Assembly: GCA_934539295.1 (NCBI GenBank) | Contig: CAKTCN010000036.1 | Span: 1 to 32,369 of the forward strand | Origin: an uncultured Allosphingosinicella sp. | GTDB lineage: Bacteria; Pseudomonadota; Alphaproteobacteria; Sphingomonadales; Sphingomonadaceae | DNA: 32,369 bases | Direction of reading: 5' to 3' | Shown here: piece by piece, positions 8,648 to 16,814 of the stretch | Position numbering within the stretch: the stretch's first letter is position 1 | Layout: each line of letters starts with the position of its first letter | Position numbers and translations under genes: made by a program | The notes under the pieces: generated by a model | Databases searched by the model: none | What the model was told of the DNA's origin: nothing | Seen by the model: the letters and a program-made list of their open reading frames with translations, nothing else

Positions 8648-9384
8648 GCTGCCGCCTTCGGGTGCGCGTAGCGGGCGTGAAGCGCGTTTAGGTCGAAGCG
8701 CATCTCGCCCGTGGCGGCGACGCGCTCCTCCTCAATCCGGCCGCTCGCGAGGAAGCCAATACGATCGGCAATGTCCACGGCGCTCAACAGGTCATGCGTC
8801 ACCATCAGGATCGCGACGTCGCGTTGACGCGCGGTGGCAAGCAGGCGGTTGAACTCCAGCGTCGCCTGCGGATCGAGCCCCGAAGTCGGCTCGTCGAGCA
8901 GCAGCACCGGCACATGACGGGCGAGCGCCAGCGCGATCGCCACCTTCTGCCGCATCCCCTTGGAAAAACCGCCGACGCGCTTGCCCCAGGCGTGGCGCGG
9001 AAGACCGACCGCGTCGAGCGCAGGGTCGATCACCGCGTCCCGCCCACGCTCGGCATCGGCCAGTGCAAGGAAATAGTCGACGTTCTCGCGCGCGGTCAGA
9101 TGCTCGTAGAGCGCGACGCTCTCCGGCACATATGCGAGTAGCGCCCGTGCAGTAGCCGGCTGGGCGACAGGATCGACGCCGCAGATCCGCACCGTTCCCG
9201 CCGACGGCGCAAGGAACCCCAGCAACGCGTTGAGCGTGGTCGATTTGCCCGCGCCGTTCCCGCCTAGCAACGCATAAATCTCACCCCGTCCGACAGTCAG
9301 GTCCAGATCGTTGAGGACGGTACGATCACCATAGCTGTGGCGTACGCCATTGATGGCGATGGCAGGCTGCGGAACGGCCGTCAT
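8644..9384 (-). CDS. ABC transporter ATP-binding protein
   Basis: A 246-residue cytoplasmic ATPase that powers the two following permeases. All nucleotide-binding motifs are intact: Walker A GGNGAGKST (41-49), the signature as GGFSKGM (138-144, variant of LSGGQ seen in ABC-2 type ATPases), Walker B VLLLDEPTSGLDP (160-172) and the switch His in MVTHD. The start is not certain. ATG 9382-9384 gives MTAVPQPAIAING and fits the domain start, but the AAGG ribosome-like site is about 17 bases away and is better placed for an in-frame TTG nine bases upstream. First gene of a four-gene operon; divergent from the TonB receptor, sharing a 115-base control region. Confidence 0.93.
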   Translation of the reverse strand: MTAVPQPAIAINGVRHSYGDRTVLNDLDLTVGRGEIYALLGGNGAGKSTTLNALLGFLAPSAGTVRICGVDPVAQPATARALLAYVPESVALYEHLTARENVDYFLALADAERGRDAVIDPALDAVGLPRHAWGKRVGGFSKGMRQKVAIALALARHVPVLLLDEPTSGLDPQATLEFNRLLATARQRDVAILMVTHDLLSAVDIADRIGFLASGRIEEERVAATGEMRFDLNALHARYAHPKAAA

Positions 9385-9419
9385 GAAGGTCAAGGCGCTC
9401 ACCTTTTCGATCTTGCGTC

Positions 9420-9455
9420 GTAACGATACCCCCGTATGTAATGGTGTATCGTTAC
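9420..9455. promoter_or_regulatory. Inverted repeat in divergent promoter region
   Basis: Perfect 10-base half-sites GTAACGATAC (9420-9429) and GTATCGTTAC (9446-9455) face each other across 16 bases, and similarity extends outward to TTGC on one side and GCAA on the other. It lies between the ABC operon start (9384) and the receptor start (9500). It could be an operator for a dimeric or tetrameric repressor controlling both directions, or a stem-loop in the leader of either transcript. It does not look like a standard Fur box. Confidence 0.6.
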
Positions 9456-9499
9456 GCAATACCGATGATTGCTGGTGCGCCCTGGAGAAACAAGACGAC

Positions 9500-11614
9500 A
9501 TGAACCCCTCTCGCTCTTACCTCGCGCCACTTGGGTTCTTGTCGCTGTCGATGGTCTTTTCCGGTCTTGCCCCAACGCCGGCCGCCGCCCGGGAAACAGA
9601 GGGGGAGGAACGAACCGAAGCGGGGGAGCACGGGCACAGCAACGTCGATGAGATCGTCGTGCTGGGCCGCCGCCGCATCGACCGCGTGAACGGATCCGAT
9701 GTCGTGACCGAACGCATGTCGCAGGCGAGCATCGCACTCGATCGATCAATCCTTGACGATTATGGTGTGCGCCGCCTGTCCGATGCGCTGGAACTCGTCA
9801 GCGGCATCTCACAACAGAACAACCTTGGCGGGCTGCGCGACAATTACGCCGTGCGCGGCTTTCTGGGCACGCCCGACACAGGGGCGGAGTATTTCGTCGA
9901 CGGGTTCTTGGCCAATCGCGGCTTCGGACCGCCGCGCGATCCTGCTAACGTCGAACGGATCGAGGTGCTCAAAGGCCCTGTGGGCGCGGTGTTCGGATCG
10001 GTCGATCCGGCTGGCGTGGTGAATGTCGTCACCAAGAAGCCGCAGTTCCGCACCGGCGGCAGTCTCGTCGCCAGCGCGGGATCGTTCGGCACCTACCGTC
10101 TGGAAGGCGACGCGGAGTCGATGCTTGCCGCCAGCCTGTCGATCCGGCTGGTCGGCGCGATTGAGAACAGCAACGGCTATCGCGACTATGTCGACCTGCG
10201 CCGCCGCCTGTTCGCCCCATCGATCAGCTGGCGTCCGGCACCCGGCACGACCCTGACCTACCAGGGCGAGTACATCCAGTATCGCACGCCGTTCGATCGC
10301 GGGATCCCGGCGCTGAACGGCGATGCGGAGGCAGTCAGCCGGGATCGGTTTCTCGGCGAGCCGGGCGATCGCCGCAATGCTTCGTCGAACTGGCGGCATG
10401 AGGTGACGCTGGAACAGGATCTGGGCCAAGGCTGGTCGCTTGTCGGCGGCGGGGCCTATCGCGACGCGCGCATCCACGGTTTTTCCAGCGAGACGTCTTC
10501 TGCGCCCGTGAACGGGATCGTCACGCGCCAGCGCCGGCTGCGTGATTGGAGCCTGACGGACTGGTCCGGTCGAGCCGAGGTGCGCGGAACCATTAGCGCG
10601 TTCGGCACCCATCGGCCGAGCGTCGGCGTCACCTATTACGATCTGGACTTCGACACCTATCAGGAGCGGTTCCGCCCCAACGCGGCCAATCCTTACCCGA
10701 TCAACGTGTTCGATCCGGTCTACGGCGGAACAGCTGGGCTGCTGACGCCCTTCACCGTCACCAACGAACGGCGCAAGGCGGTGGCGCTTTACGCACAGGA
10801 TATGTGGGACGCGACCGATAGCCTGAGCTTCGTGGGCGGCGCACGCTATGAGCATCTTGATCAGGTCATCGACAATGCGCGAACGGCGCAAGTCAGCCGA
10901 TTGAAGCGCAATCCCGTCGAGTTCCGCGCCGGCATCCGCTATCGCCCCGATCCGCGCTTCGCCCTTCATGCGAATTGGGGCGAAGGCTTCCGCCCGAATT
11001 CCAGTGTTGGCCGAGAGGGCAATGCCTTTGCGCCTGAGTCGGGACGCGGTTACGAGATTGGCGGAAAATTAGTCCTCTCCTCCTTTCGCGCGGCGGCAAG
11101 CTGGTTTAGCGTGTCCAAGCGCAACATCCTGGCGACCGACCCGATCGACGCGAACTTCCTGGCGCCGGTCGGGCGGATCCACTCGCGCGGGGTCGAGCTG
11201 GACGGCGAGGTGGATCTGGCGCCCGGTGTCCGCCTGATCGGCAACTACGCCTACACCGACGCACAAGCGCGCGATCCGGCCTTCCCCAGCGCGGACGTGC
11301 TGAACGTGCCGCGCCACGCCGGCACGCTGCAACTCTTCGCGGCTATTCCGGTGAGCGGCCGCAATCTCGATCTCACCGCCGGCGGCACCTATGTCGGGCC
11401 ACGCGCCGCGGCGCTTGACGGCGGGAACCTGCGGCTCGCCGGCTATGTCAAAGCGAAGGCCGGTGCCGCCTACCCGCTCAACGAGCGGCTCACCGCCCGC
11501 ATCGAAGTCGACAACCTGCTCGACCAGACTTACGCGCAGAGCAGCTACAGCGCGTTGTGGATCTACCCAGGCGCACCGCGATCGGTGACGGGATCGCTAA
11601 CGATGCGTTTCTGA
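9500..11614 (+). CDS. TonB-dependent siderophore-type receptor
   Basis: A 704-residue outer-membrane gated channel energised by TonB/ExbB/ExbD. A signal peptide ends near residue 30 (PAAA). A short His-containing segment precedes the TonB box VDEIVVLG (49-56). The plug domain follows, with LSDALELVSGISQQN, DNYAVRGF, VERIEVLKGPVGAVFG and PAGVVNVVTKKP, the pattern of the TonB siderophore receptor subfamily. The beta-barrel ends in GSLTMRF with the terminal Phe needed for assembly. ATG 9500 is chosen because the signal peptide begins there, with GGAG 13 bases upstream; the frame is open for 150 bases further but that part is promoter. It is divergent from the ABC/M14 operon, suggesting shared substrate and regulation. 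Ligand unknown. Confidence 0.93.
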   Translation: MNPSRSYLAPLGFLSLSMVFSGLAPTPAAARETEGEERTEAGEHGHSNVDEIVVLGRRRIDRVNGSDVVTERMSQASIALDRSILDDYGVRRLSDALELVSGISQQNNLGGLRDNYAVRGFLGTPDTGAEYFVDGFLANRGFGPPRDPANVERIEVLKGPVGAVFGSVDPAGVVNVVTKKPQFRTGGSLVASAGSFGTYRLEGDAESMLAASLSIRLVGAIENSNGYRDYVDLRRRLFAPSISWRPAPGTTLTYQGEYIQYRTPFDRGIPALNGDAEAVSRDRFLGEPGDRRNASSNWRHEVTLEQDLGQGWSLVGGGAYRDARIHGFSSETSSAPVNGIVTRQRRLRDWSLTDWSGRAEVRGTISAFGTHRPSVGVTYYDLDFDTYQERFRPNAANPYPINVFDPVYGGTAGLLTPFTVTNERRKAVALYAQDMWDATDSLSFVGGARYEHLDQVIDNARTAQVSRLKRNPVEFRAGIRYRPDPRFALHANWGEGFRPNSSVGREGNAFAPESGRGYEIGGKLVLSSFRAAASWFSVSKRNILATDPIDANFLAPVGRIHSRGVELDGEVDLAPGVRLIGNYAYTDAQARDPAFPSADVLNVPRHAGTLQLFAAIPVSGRNLDLTAGGTYVGPRAAALDGGNLRLAGYVKAKAGAAYPLNERLTARIEVDNLLDQTYAQSSYSALWIYPGAPRSVTGSLTMRF

Positions 11615-11953
11615 CGCGCCTCGTCGCCCAGGGTGCGTCTGCGGTTAACATCAAGCCCGGATAAAGTCGTAGCGTTCAAGGCTTGCCATCACCGGTAGCT
11701 CGGTCCGTAACAGCGATCAACTCGGCCCTGAATGTTGCGTGGGCTTGATACGGCAGAACCCGTTATCGGGCACGCAAACCACCTTTCCCTCTTCTCCGTC
11801 GCCGTTCGCTCATTCCGGGAAAGCGCAATCGGGAACAGATTTTGGGAGAATAGCCGTGCTGGAGATGACGAGGCCCGCCCTACCCATCCGGCGGTCTTGA
11901 TCGCCGTCGTTTGGGGGAAGATGCGGTCGGAGTGCCGGTCGGATCTGAGTTCA
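11615..11953. other. Gap between convergent receptor genes
   Basis: No gene is supported in these 339 bases, which lie between the stops of two converging TonB receptor genes. The stretch holds a weak hairpin right after the first stop (GACGC at 11613-11617 pairing with GCGTC at 11635-11639) and a longer hairpin at 11735-11777. The remainder shows no motif I recognise. Confidence 0.5.
11735..11777. terminator. Long imperfect hairpin between convergent genes
   Basis: TTGCGTG (11735-11741) pairs perfectly with CACGCAA (11771-11777). Inside, GATACGG faces CCCGTTATC around a CAGAA loop, so the whole can fold into one stem of about 18 pairs with a bulge. Position between convergent genes fits a two-way transcription stop, but there is no clear T-run on either strand and it lies 120 bases past the first stop codon, so the role is uncertain. 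Confidence 0.35.
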
Positions 11954-14248
11954 TCAGAAAGCGTGGCGCATACCGATCACGAAATTGCGCCCTCGAAGAG
12001 GCGACTGATCCTTGACAAACGAAGTATGCACGAAAGCCAATTCGTTCAGCAGATTGCTGCCACGAATATAGAACTCGACCGTCTTGGCTTGCCCCACATC
12101 GAAGCGATAGCTGAGGGTCGCGTTGAGCATGTTGTAGCCGGGCGTCGCCGTTTCATACGACGCGACCTTGTCCTGCTTGAACGTACGATGATATTCGAGA
12201 TCCCCGGACACCGGCCCGGCGGTATGTTCGTAGCGCGCACCCAGGCGACCCGGCGAAACGCGCGGCAGATTGTCGTCGTTGTTGCTAATATTCGTATCGA
12301 CATAGTCGCCGAACACGGTCAGCCGCGATGTCGGGCCGAACTGATAGCTGACCTGTCCGTCGATCCCGCTGAATATAACGTCGGCGACGGTGTAGGCCAG
12401 CATATTGGCGCGCACGCCATTCTCTGTATTGCTCTGGATGAGGCGCGCGAAGATGTAGTCGCTGATATCCTGGTAGAACAGGCCGACCTCGAACTCCAGC
12501 GGGCCGCCAGCCTTGCGGAAGGTCAGATTGACCGAGTTGGTCTTCTCCATCAGGTCCGGCGCACTGGGCGCGAACTTGATCGGAAAGTCGTCCCAAAGGA
12601 AGTCGGCCGGCGATTGCGTCAGCCCCAGCTCGTAGCTGTTGGTCGCCAGGTTCACGCCGTTGGCGAAAAGCTCCCGCACGCTGGGTCCGCGTTCGGTATG
12701 CGCCAGCGCCAGCGCGACGGCATATCCTGCCTGCACATTCCAAGTCGCCCCGAACGACGCCGAGAACGGATTGTGCTTTAGGTTTGGATTGTTATCGGGC
12801 CAGTGGGTTCTTTGTTCCGCCTCGATCGCCTCGCGCCAGATCGGGCCATAGTAATCGATTTGATAGACCTCGTCCTCCAGCGGGACATTGGTAAAGAACG
12901 GGCCGGGAATGGGCGTGCGGATCGTGCGCCAATCCTTGCGCGCGGCGATCTCGACATCGACGTTGCCGAAGCTGCGCCGTTCGCTGAGGAAGACGCCGAC
13001 ATTTTCCGTCAGGCGCTGAAGGGTTCCGGAGAAACCGAAGTAATCCTCGGACGGTCGGTGCAGATCGTTGACGTCAAGGCCGCCGAAGGTGGCATCGGTA
13101 TATTGCACGCCCAGCGTGCCGGTGAAGCCGAAGAGCGGCTGATGAGTCAGCTCCACGCGGCCGTCCCACACCTCATTGGTGAAACGGGAGAACAGCGTGG
13201 GACCATCGATCTCGTCGTGGCGGTAATCGGTGTAGGAGCCGCGCAGGCGAAGGTGCGCTAGGCCCGGCAGCAGATCGTCATAGTCACCGCGCACATCGAC
13301 CCGATCGCTGCGCAGGCGGATGAAGGCGGTCAAATCGTCCGGCGTGGTGACGTTGTAGCCGATGTCGCCGTGCGGACGGCAGTGGAACTCCAGCCGATCG
13401 AAATAATAGTCGCCGTGGCACGCGCTGTTGGCGTGGCTGTGGCCGGGCAGACCATACTCGTTCTCCACCCGGCTATAGGAGGCGCCCAGATAACCCTTGG
13501 ACGTGATCCACGACCCGCCGAATGCATAGCTGGTGCTGTTGGCAAAGGAGTCCCGCAGCGTGTCGCTGCCGAACGCGTTGGGCACCTCGTAGTCGTCGGC
13601 GCGCCGCCGCGCTCCCTCGGCATGGATGGCGAACTGGCCGATGCCGGCGGTAACCCGACCGACGACGGTCTTCTCCTCGTCCCCCGTTCCAAAACGCACT
13701 TCGGTCGCGCCAGTCAGCCCGCCCGCCGGCACGGCCTTTGGCACCTTGCTATCGATCAGGTTGATCGCGCCGTTGGTGGCGTTGCCACCATAACGGATCG
13801 CCGCTGGCCCGCGCTGTATCTCGATCGCGTCCAGCAGCAGCGGATCGGTGGTGATGGCGTGATCAGGGGAAATAGACGATACGTCGAACAGGTTGGCGCC
13901 ATCCGTCAGAATCTCGATGCGTGGCAAGGTTTGGCCGCGGATCACCGGCCGGGACGCGCCGCCACCGAAATTGTCGAGATGCACGCCGGGCAGCCCGGCC
14001 AATGTCTCGCCTAAGCCGCCTTGGCGACGGTGCGCGAGCTCCTCGCCGGCCAGCACCTGCACCGGCAGTGCGGTGCTTTCCTTGTCCAGCGAACGGCCGG
14101 TTACGATGATATCGCTCGTGCGGGCAGGCCCGCGCTCATCGCGTTCCACTTCGTCACGCTCGGATGCGGCCTCTTGGCTCCATGCGGTGCCAGGTACGCC
14201 CACCGTCAAGGCGGTCGCAGCTAACAACACTGCGGCACGCGAATTCAT
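11954..14248 (-). CDS. TonB-dependent receptor, zinc-receptor-like (ZnuD type)
   Basis: A 764-residue outer-membrane receptor. Signal peptide about 1-25 (TAWSQ), TonB box-like TSDIIVTG (44-51), plug with LGETLAGLPGVHLDNFGGGA, RPVIRGQTLPRIEIL, DAIEIQRGPAAIRYGGNATNG and a barrel ending in RHAF. Residues 266-294 form a His/Cys-rich stretch (GLPGHSHANSACHGD, then EFHCRPHGD). Meningococcal ZnuD, a zinc receptor, carries a similar His-rich loop after a GLPGH motif, so zinc or another soft metal ion or complex is the likely cargo. This assignment is inference. ATG 14248 gives the signal peptide directly; the ribosome site is weak. Regulation could be by Zur, since a partial palindrome lies upstream at 14304-14317. 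No zinc ABC importer is adjacent. Confidence 0.92.
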   Translation of the reverse strand: MNSRAAVLLAATALTVGVPGTAWSQEAASERDEVERDERGPARTSDIIVTGRSLDKESTALPVQVLAGEELAHRRQGGLGETLAGLPGVHLDNFGGGASRPVIRGQTLPRIEILTDGANLFDVSSISPDHAITTDPLLLDAIEIQRGPAAIRYGGNATNGAINLIDSKVPKAVPAGGLTGATEVRFGTGDEEKTVVGRVTAGIGQFAIHAEGARRRADDYEVPNAFGSDTLRDSFANSTSYAFGGSWITSKGYLGASYSRVENEYGLPGHSHANSACHGDYYFDRLEFHCRPHGDIGYNVTTPDDLTAFIRLRSDRVDVRGDYDDLLPGLAHLRLRGSYTDYRHDEIDGPTLFSRFTNEVWDGRVELTHQPLFGFTGTLGVQYTDATFGGLDVNDLHRPSEDYFGFSGTLQRLTENVGVFLSERRSFGNVDVEIAARKDWRTIRTPIPGPFFTNVPLEDEVYQIDYYGPIWREAIEAEQRTHWPDNNPNLKHNPFSASFGATWNVQAGYAVALALAHTERGPSVRELFANGVNLATNSYELGLTQSPADFLWDDFPIKFAPSAPDLMEKTNSVNLTFRKAGGPLEFEVGLFYQDISDYIFARLIQSNTENGVRANMLAYTVADVIFSGIDGQVSYQFGPTSRLTVFGDYVDTNISNNDDNLPRVSPGRLGARYEHTAGPVSGDLEYHRTFKQDKVASYETATPGYNMLNATLSYRFDVGQAKTVEFYIRGSNLLNELAFVHTSFVKDQSPLRGRNFVIGMRHAF

Positions 14249-14303
14249 TCTCGAAATCAAGATTTGCCCCCCCCAACCCAATCTCAAGAGAGCCATAGGT
14301 CAT

Positions 14304-14317
14304 GTTATCTCATTAAA
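14304..14317. promoter_or_regulatory. Weak Zur-box-like palindrome
   Basis: GTTAT-CTC-ATTAA lies in an AT-rich pocket about 60 bases upstream of the zinc-type receptor start. It partly matches the GTTATNNNATAAC type of site bound by zinc- and iron-sensing regulators in alphaproteobacteria, with two mismatches. It is noted because of the neighbour; on sequence alone it is weak. Confidence 0.25.
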
Positions 14318-14457
14318 TCAAGAATTTTGCGGCGGATTGGAGCTTTCGCGCCAGCGCCCGCGATATCACACGACTTTTTGGTTTGGAGATGGCCCTCCCC
14401 GCTGCCGGCCAAAGCGGTCGAACGCCTAAACCCTGAATCCCGGCCTTTCCCAAAACC

Positions 14458-14511
14458 GATCCCATTTGAGATGGCGCCGGATGTCTCGATTGCCGTTCCC
14501 AATCGAGAAGG
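14458..14511 (+). repeat. Dispersed 54-bp repeat, copy A
   Basis: First of three same-orientation copies (others at 16700-16752 and 20326-20379). Each contains the near-palindrome CCATTTGAGATGG (14462-14474 here), then a conserved TCTC and GCCGTTCC, a variable six-base loop, and GAGAAGG or GGGAA that can pair with TTCC. Variation concentrated in the loop suggests that the stem matters. This copy lies between the zinc-type receptor and the Rrf2 gene. Confidence 0.8.
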
Positions 14512-14551
14512 TTGTGGAACCTTGCGAGAGCCCCCCATGTCGCCCGCAGCA

Positions 14552-14587
14552 TTGACGTTAGCCGCCTTATGTAACATATGAAGCTGC
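14552..14587 (+). promoter_or_regulatory. Rrf2 promoter with overlapping palindrome; likely leaderless
   Basis: TTGACG (14552-14557) and CATATG (14575-14580) are spaced by 17 bases. The perfect palindrome TATGTAACATA (14568-14578) covers the -10 area, an ideal place for autorepression by the Rrf2 protein encoded next. The Rrf2 ATG follows only 7 bases after the -10 and has no ribosome-binding sequence, so the transcript probably begins at or next to the start codon. Confidence 0.5.
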
Positions 14588-15052
14588 ATGAGAAGAGACA
14601 GCAGATTGTCCGGCGTGCTGCACGTCCTGCTGCACATGGCCGAGTTGGGCGGTCCGGTCACGTCGGAGACGATGGCAAAGATCATGGCGACCAACCCCGT
14701 CGTGATCCGCCGGATCATGGCGGGCCTGCGCGATGCAGGGCTGGTCCGATCGGAGAAAGGGCATGGCGGCGGCTGGACGGTCGAGCGCGACCTTGCCGCG
14801 ATCACGTTGCGCGACGTGTACGCGGCACTCGACAACCCGGAGCTGTTCGCCATCGGCAACCGTAGCGATGCGCCCGGCTGTCTGGTCGAGGAAGCGGTCA
14901 ATGGCGCGCTGGGTGGCGCTTTCCGCGACGCCGAGACGATGCTGCTCGATCGCTTCGCGGGCGTGACCCTGGCCAAGTTGAGCGCCGACTTCCACGCCCG
15001 CATGGTCGCGAGCGGTCAATCCATCCATCCGGGGACGACCCATGCAGCATGA
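14588..15052 (+). CDS. Rrf2-family transcriptional regulator
   Basis: A 154-residue winged-helix regulator. The N-terminal helix-turn-helix is visible as [19 protein letters not shown] followed by the wing region [17 protein letters not shown], characteristic of Rrf2 proteins. The three-cysteine cluster that holds an Fe-S centre in IscR and NsrR is absent; only C97 in [10 protein letters not shown] is present, as in YwnA-like members that sense by other means or by a single thiol. It overlaps the start of the FAD oxidoreductase gene by 11 bases and heads that cassette, so it probably autoregulates the operon in response to electrophiles or redox stress. Confidence 0.9.
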   Translation: MRRDSRLSGVLHVLLHMAELGGPVTSETMAKIMATNPVVIRRIMAGLRDAGLVRSEKGHGGGWTVERDLAAITLRDVYAALDNPELFAIGNRSDAPGCLVEEAVNGALGGAFRDAETMLLDRFAGVTLAKLSADFHARMVASGQSIHPGTTHAA

Positions 15053-15971
15053 CGCCCCCATGACCTACGATGCGGTCGTTATCGGTGGCAGCTATGCCGG
15101 CCTGTCCGCCGCGATCCACATCGCCCGCGCGCGCCGATCGGTGTGCGTCATCGACGCCAGTTCCCCGCGCAACCGCTTCGCCGACGCCTCGCATGGCTTC
15201 TTCGGACAGGATGGCGCCGAGCCTCTGGCGATGATCGCTGCGGCGCGCGCTGAGGTCGAACGCTACCCCGGCGTAACGATGATCGCGGGCACGGCGAGCG
15301 ATGCACATGTCGTGAACGGTGGTTTCGCGGTGACGCTTGTTGATGGCAGCACGCTCACGTCCGCCAAGCTGGTGCTGGCGTTCGGCATATCCGACATGCT
15401 GCCCGAGGTGCCGGGCCTTGCCGAACGCTGGGGCCGCACCGTGCTGCATTGCCCCTATTGCCATGGCTTCGAGCATGGCGGCGGCAGGCTGGGCGTGCTG
15501 TGAACCGCCCCCATGTCGGCGCACCAGGCCGCCATGATCGCGGATTGGGGATCGACCACGCTCTACCTCAACGGCAGCGCCATGCCAGATGCGGCTGCGC
15601 GAACGCTGCTGGATCGGCGTGGCGTCGCGATCGAACCGGCTTCGATCCGTGGCTTGCAGGGCGATGACGGCAGCTTGTCGTCGCTGATGCTGGACGACGG
15701 GCGCGAGGTCGCGATCGACGCCCTGTTCCTCGCCCCGGGCTCGCGCCTGAACAGCCCGATCGCCGGGCGCCTCGGCTGCGCACTGGACGAGGGCCCGTTC
15801 GGCCCGATCATCCGCACCGATGCCGCCAAGCTGACCAGCGTGCCGGGCGTGTATGCCGCCGGCGATATCGCGCGAGCGCCGCACAACGCGACCTGGGCGG
15901 CGGCCGATGGGGTGACTGCGGGCATATCGCTTCATCAGTCGCTGGTGTTCCAGCCGCTGGCCGCCGCTTGA
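15042..15971 (+). pseudogene. NAD(P)/FAD-dependent oxidoreductase, interrupted by in-frame TGA
   Basis: Read through, this is a 309-residue flavoprotein of the thioredoxin-reductase-like fold. It has an N-terminal FAD-binding VVIGGSYAGLSAA, a family CPYCHGFE motif near residue 140, a second-half segment DALFLAPGSRLN, and the C-terminal FAD motif GVYAAGDIAR. The reading frame is broken by a single TGA at 15501-15503, directly after GGRLGVL and before TAPMSAHQAA; both halves are in the same frame, so this is a nonsense codon and not a frameshift. No ribosome site precedes the next ATG (15513). The first half keeps the N-terminal FAD motif and the Cys pair but loses the NAD(P) and C-terminal FAD segments, so the product is probably dead unless the codon is read through or is a sequencing error. 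Confidence 0.85.
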
Positions 15972-15982
15972 GGAGGCACCCC

Positions 15983-16711
15983 ATGACGATGACGCTCTAC
16001 GAACTCGCCTGGGGCCCCTATCCCCGCCGTGTCGGCATCTACCTTGCCGAAAAGGGCATCACCGGTATCGAGCGGGTGGCGTTCGACCTGATGGCCGGCT
16101 GGCCCCCGCCCGAGCTGGCGCAGCTCAGCCCGCTCGCCACCGTGCCGATCCTGCGGACGGACGAGGGCGTGCCGATCCGGTCCTCGATCGCGATCCTGGA
16201 GTATCTGGAAGAACGCTTCCCGTCGCCGGACATGCTGGGCGGGACGCCGCAGGCGCGAGCCCGGACACGCGAACTGGTGGCCGTGATCGACGAGGCCGCG
16301 GTGCAGTTCGGCATCTGGTGCCACAAGGGCAGCCCCGCCTTCGCCGGACGGGAAGCGCAGAACCAGGAGGCGGCTACCTTCGCGGCCGACGCCTATCACG
16401 GGCGGTTACGCATGCTGGAAACGCTTGCGAGCGAGACGACAGGACCATTCCTGACCGGCGGACACGTGACGATCGTGGACTGCATTGCCATGGCGACGTT
16501 GCAGTTTGCCAAAGGTCTATATGGCGTGCCGCTGCCGGACTACTGTCCAGTGCTGACGGAATGGTACGCCATGTTCGCCGAACGGCCGAGCGCCACCCCC
16601 GTACCCTACCCGCTCCCGCTGCTCGCGGTTGCATACGGCTTGCCTGTGGCTTGCCCACCATCAGCCAAGTGGCAGCCGGTCCTTAGGTTCTCGAAACTCG
16701 ATGCCATTTGA
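15983..16711 (+). CDS. Glutathione S-transferase family protein
   Basis: A 242-residue cytosolic GST-like enzyme, conjugating or reducing with glutathione. The thioredoxin-fold N-terminal domain shows LYELAWGPYPRRVGIYLAEKG (residues 4-24), cis-Pro in ATVPILRTDEG and the glutathione-binding IRSSIAILEYLEERFP. The all-helical C-terminal domain includes the conserved GGHVTIVDCIAMATL (the N-capping Asp motif). ATG 15983 is chosen over an upstream frame extension because AGGAGG lies six bases before it. It follows the broken oxidoreductase by 11 bases, in one operon with Rrf2. Its last residues and stop codon fall inside repeat copy B, so the C-terminus may be altered compared with relatives. Confidence 0.92.
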   Translation: MTMTLYELAWGPYPRRVGIYLAEKGITGIERVAFDLMAGWPPPELAQLSPLATVPILRTDEGVPIRSSIAILEYLEERFPSPDMLGGTPQARARTRELVAVIDEAAVQFGIWCHKGSPAFAGREAQNQEAATFAADAYHGRLRMLETLASETTGPFLTGGHVTIVDCIAMATLQFAKGLYGVPLPDYCPVLTEWYAMFAERPSATPVPYPLPLLAVAYGLPVACPPSAKWQPVLRFSKLDAI

Positions 16712-16752
16712 GATGGCCCGAGGCCTCTCACTTGCCGTTCCTAATCGGGAAA
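16700..16752 (+). repeat. Dispersed 54-bp repeat, copy B
   Basis: Second copy, with the core CCATTTGAGATGG at 16704-16716 and the stem TTCCTAATCGGGAA downstream. It provides the TGA stop of the GST gene (16709-16711) and lies between that gene and the converging flavoprotein gene. It is the most diverged of the three between the two stems. Confidence 0.78.
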
Positions 16753-16814
16753 GCACGCTGACTGGCGGATCAGATGTCGCTCTCCGCAAGCTCATGCACG
16801 GTAATTTGCGCCGA

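Noticed and set aside
11735..11777. Integron attC site
   Set aside because: The hairpin lacks the conserved GTTRRRY core pair and no integrase gene is present.
11732..12781. 349-residue plus-strand open frame at the end of the zinc-type receptor
   Set aside because: Antisense to a conserved beta-barrel; composition like other shadows in this GC-rich DNA.
15501..15503. TGA as a selenocysteine codon
   Set aside because: It falls after, not within, the CxxC motif, at a place where relatives have a small residue; no stem-loop typical of a bacterial selenocysteine element was recognised.
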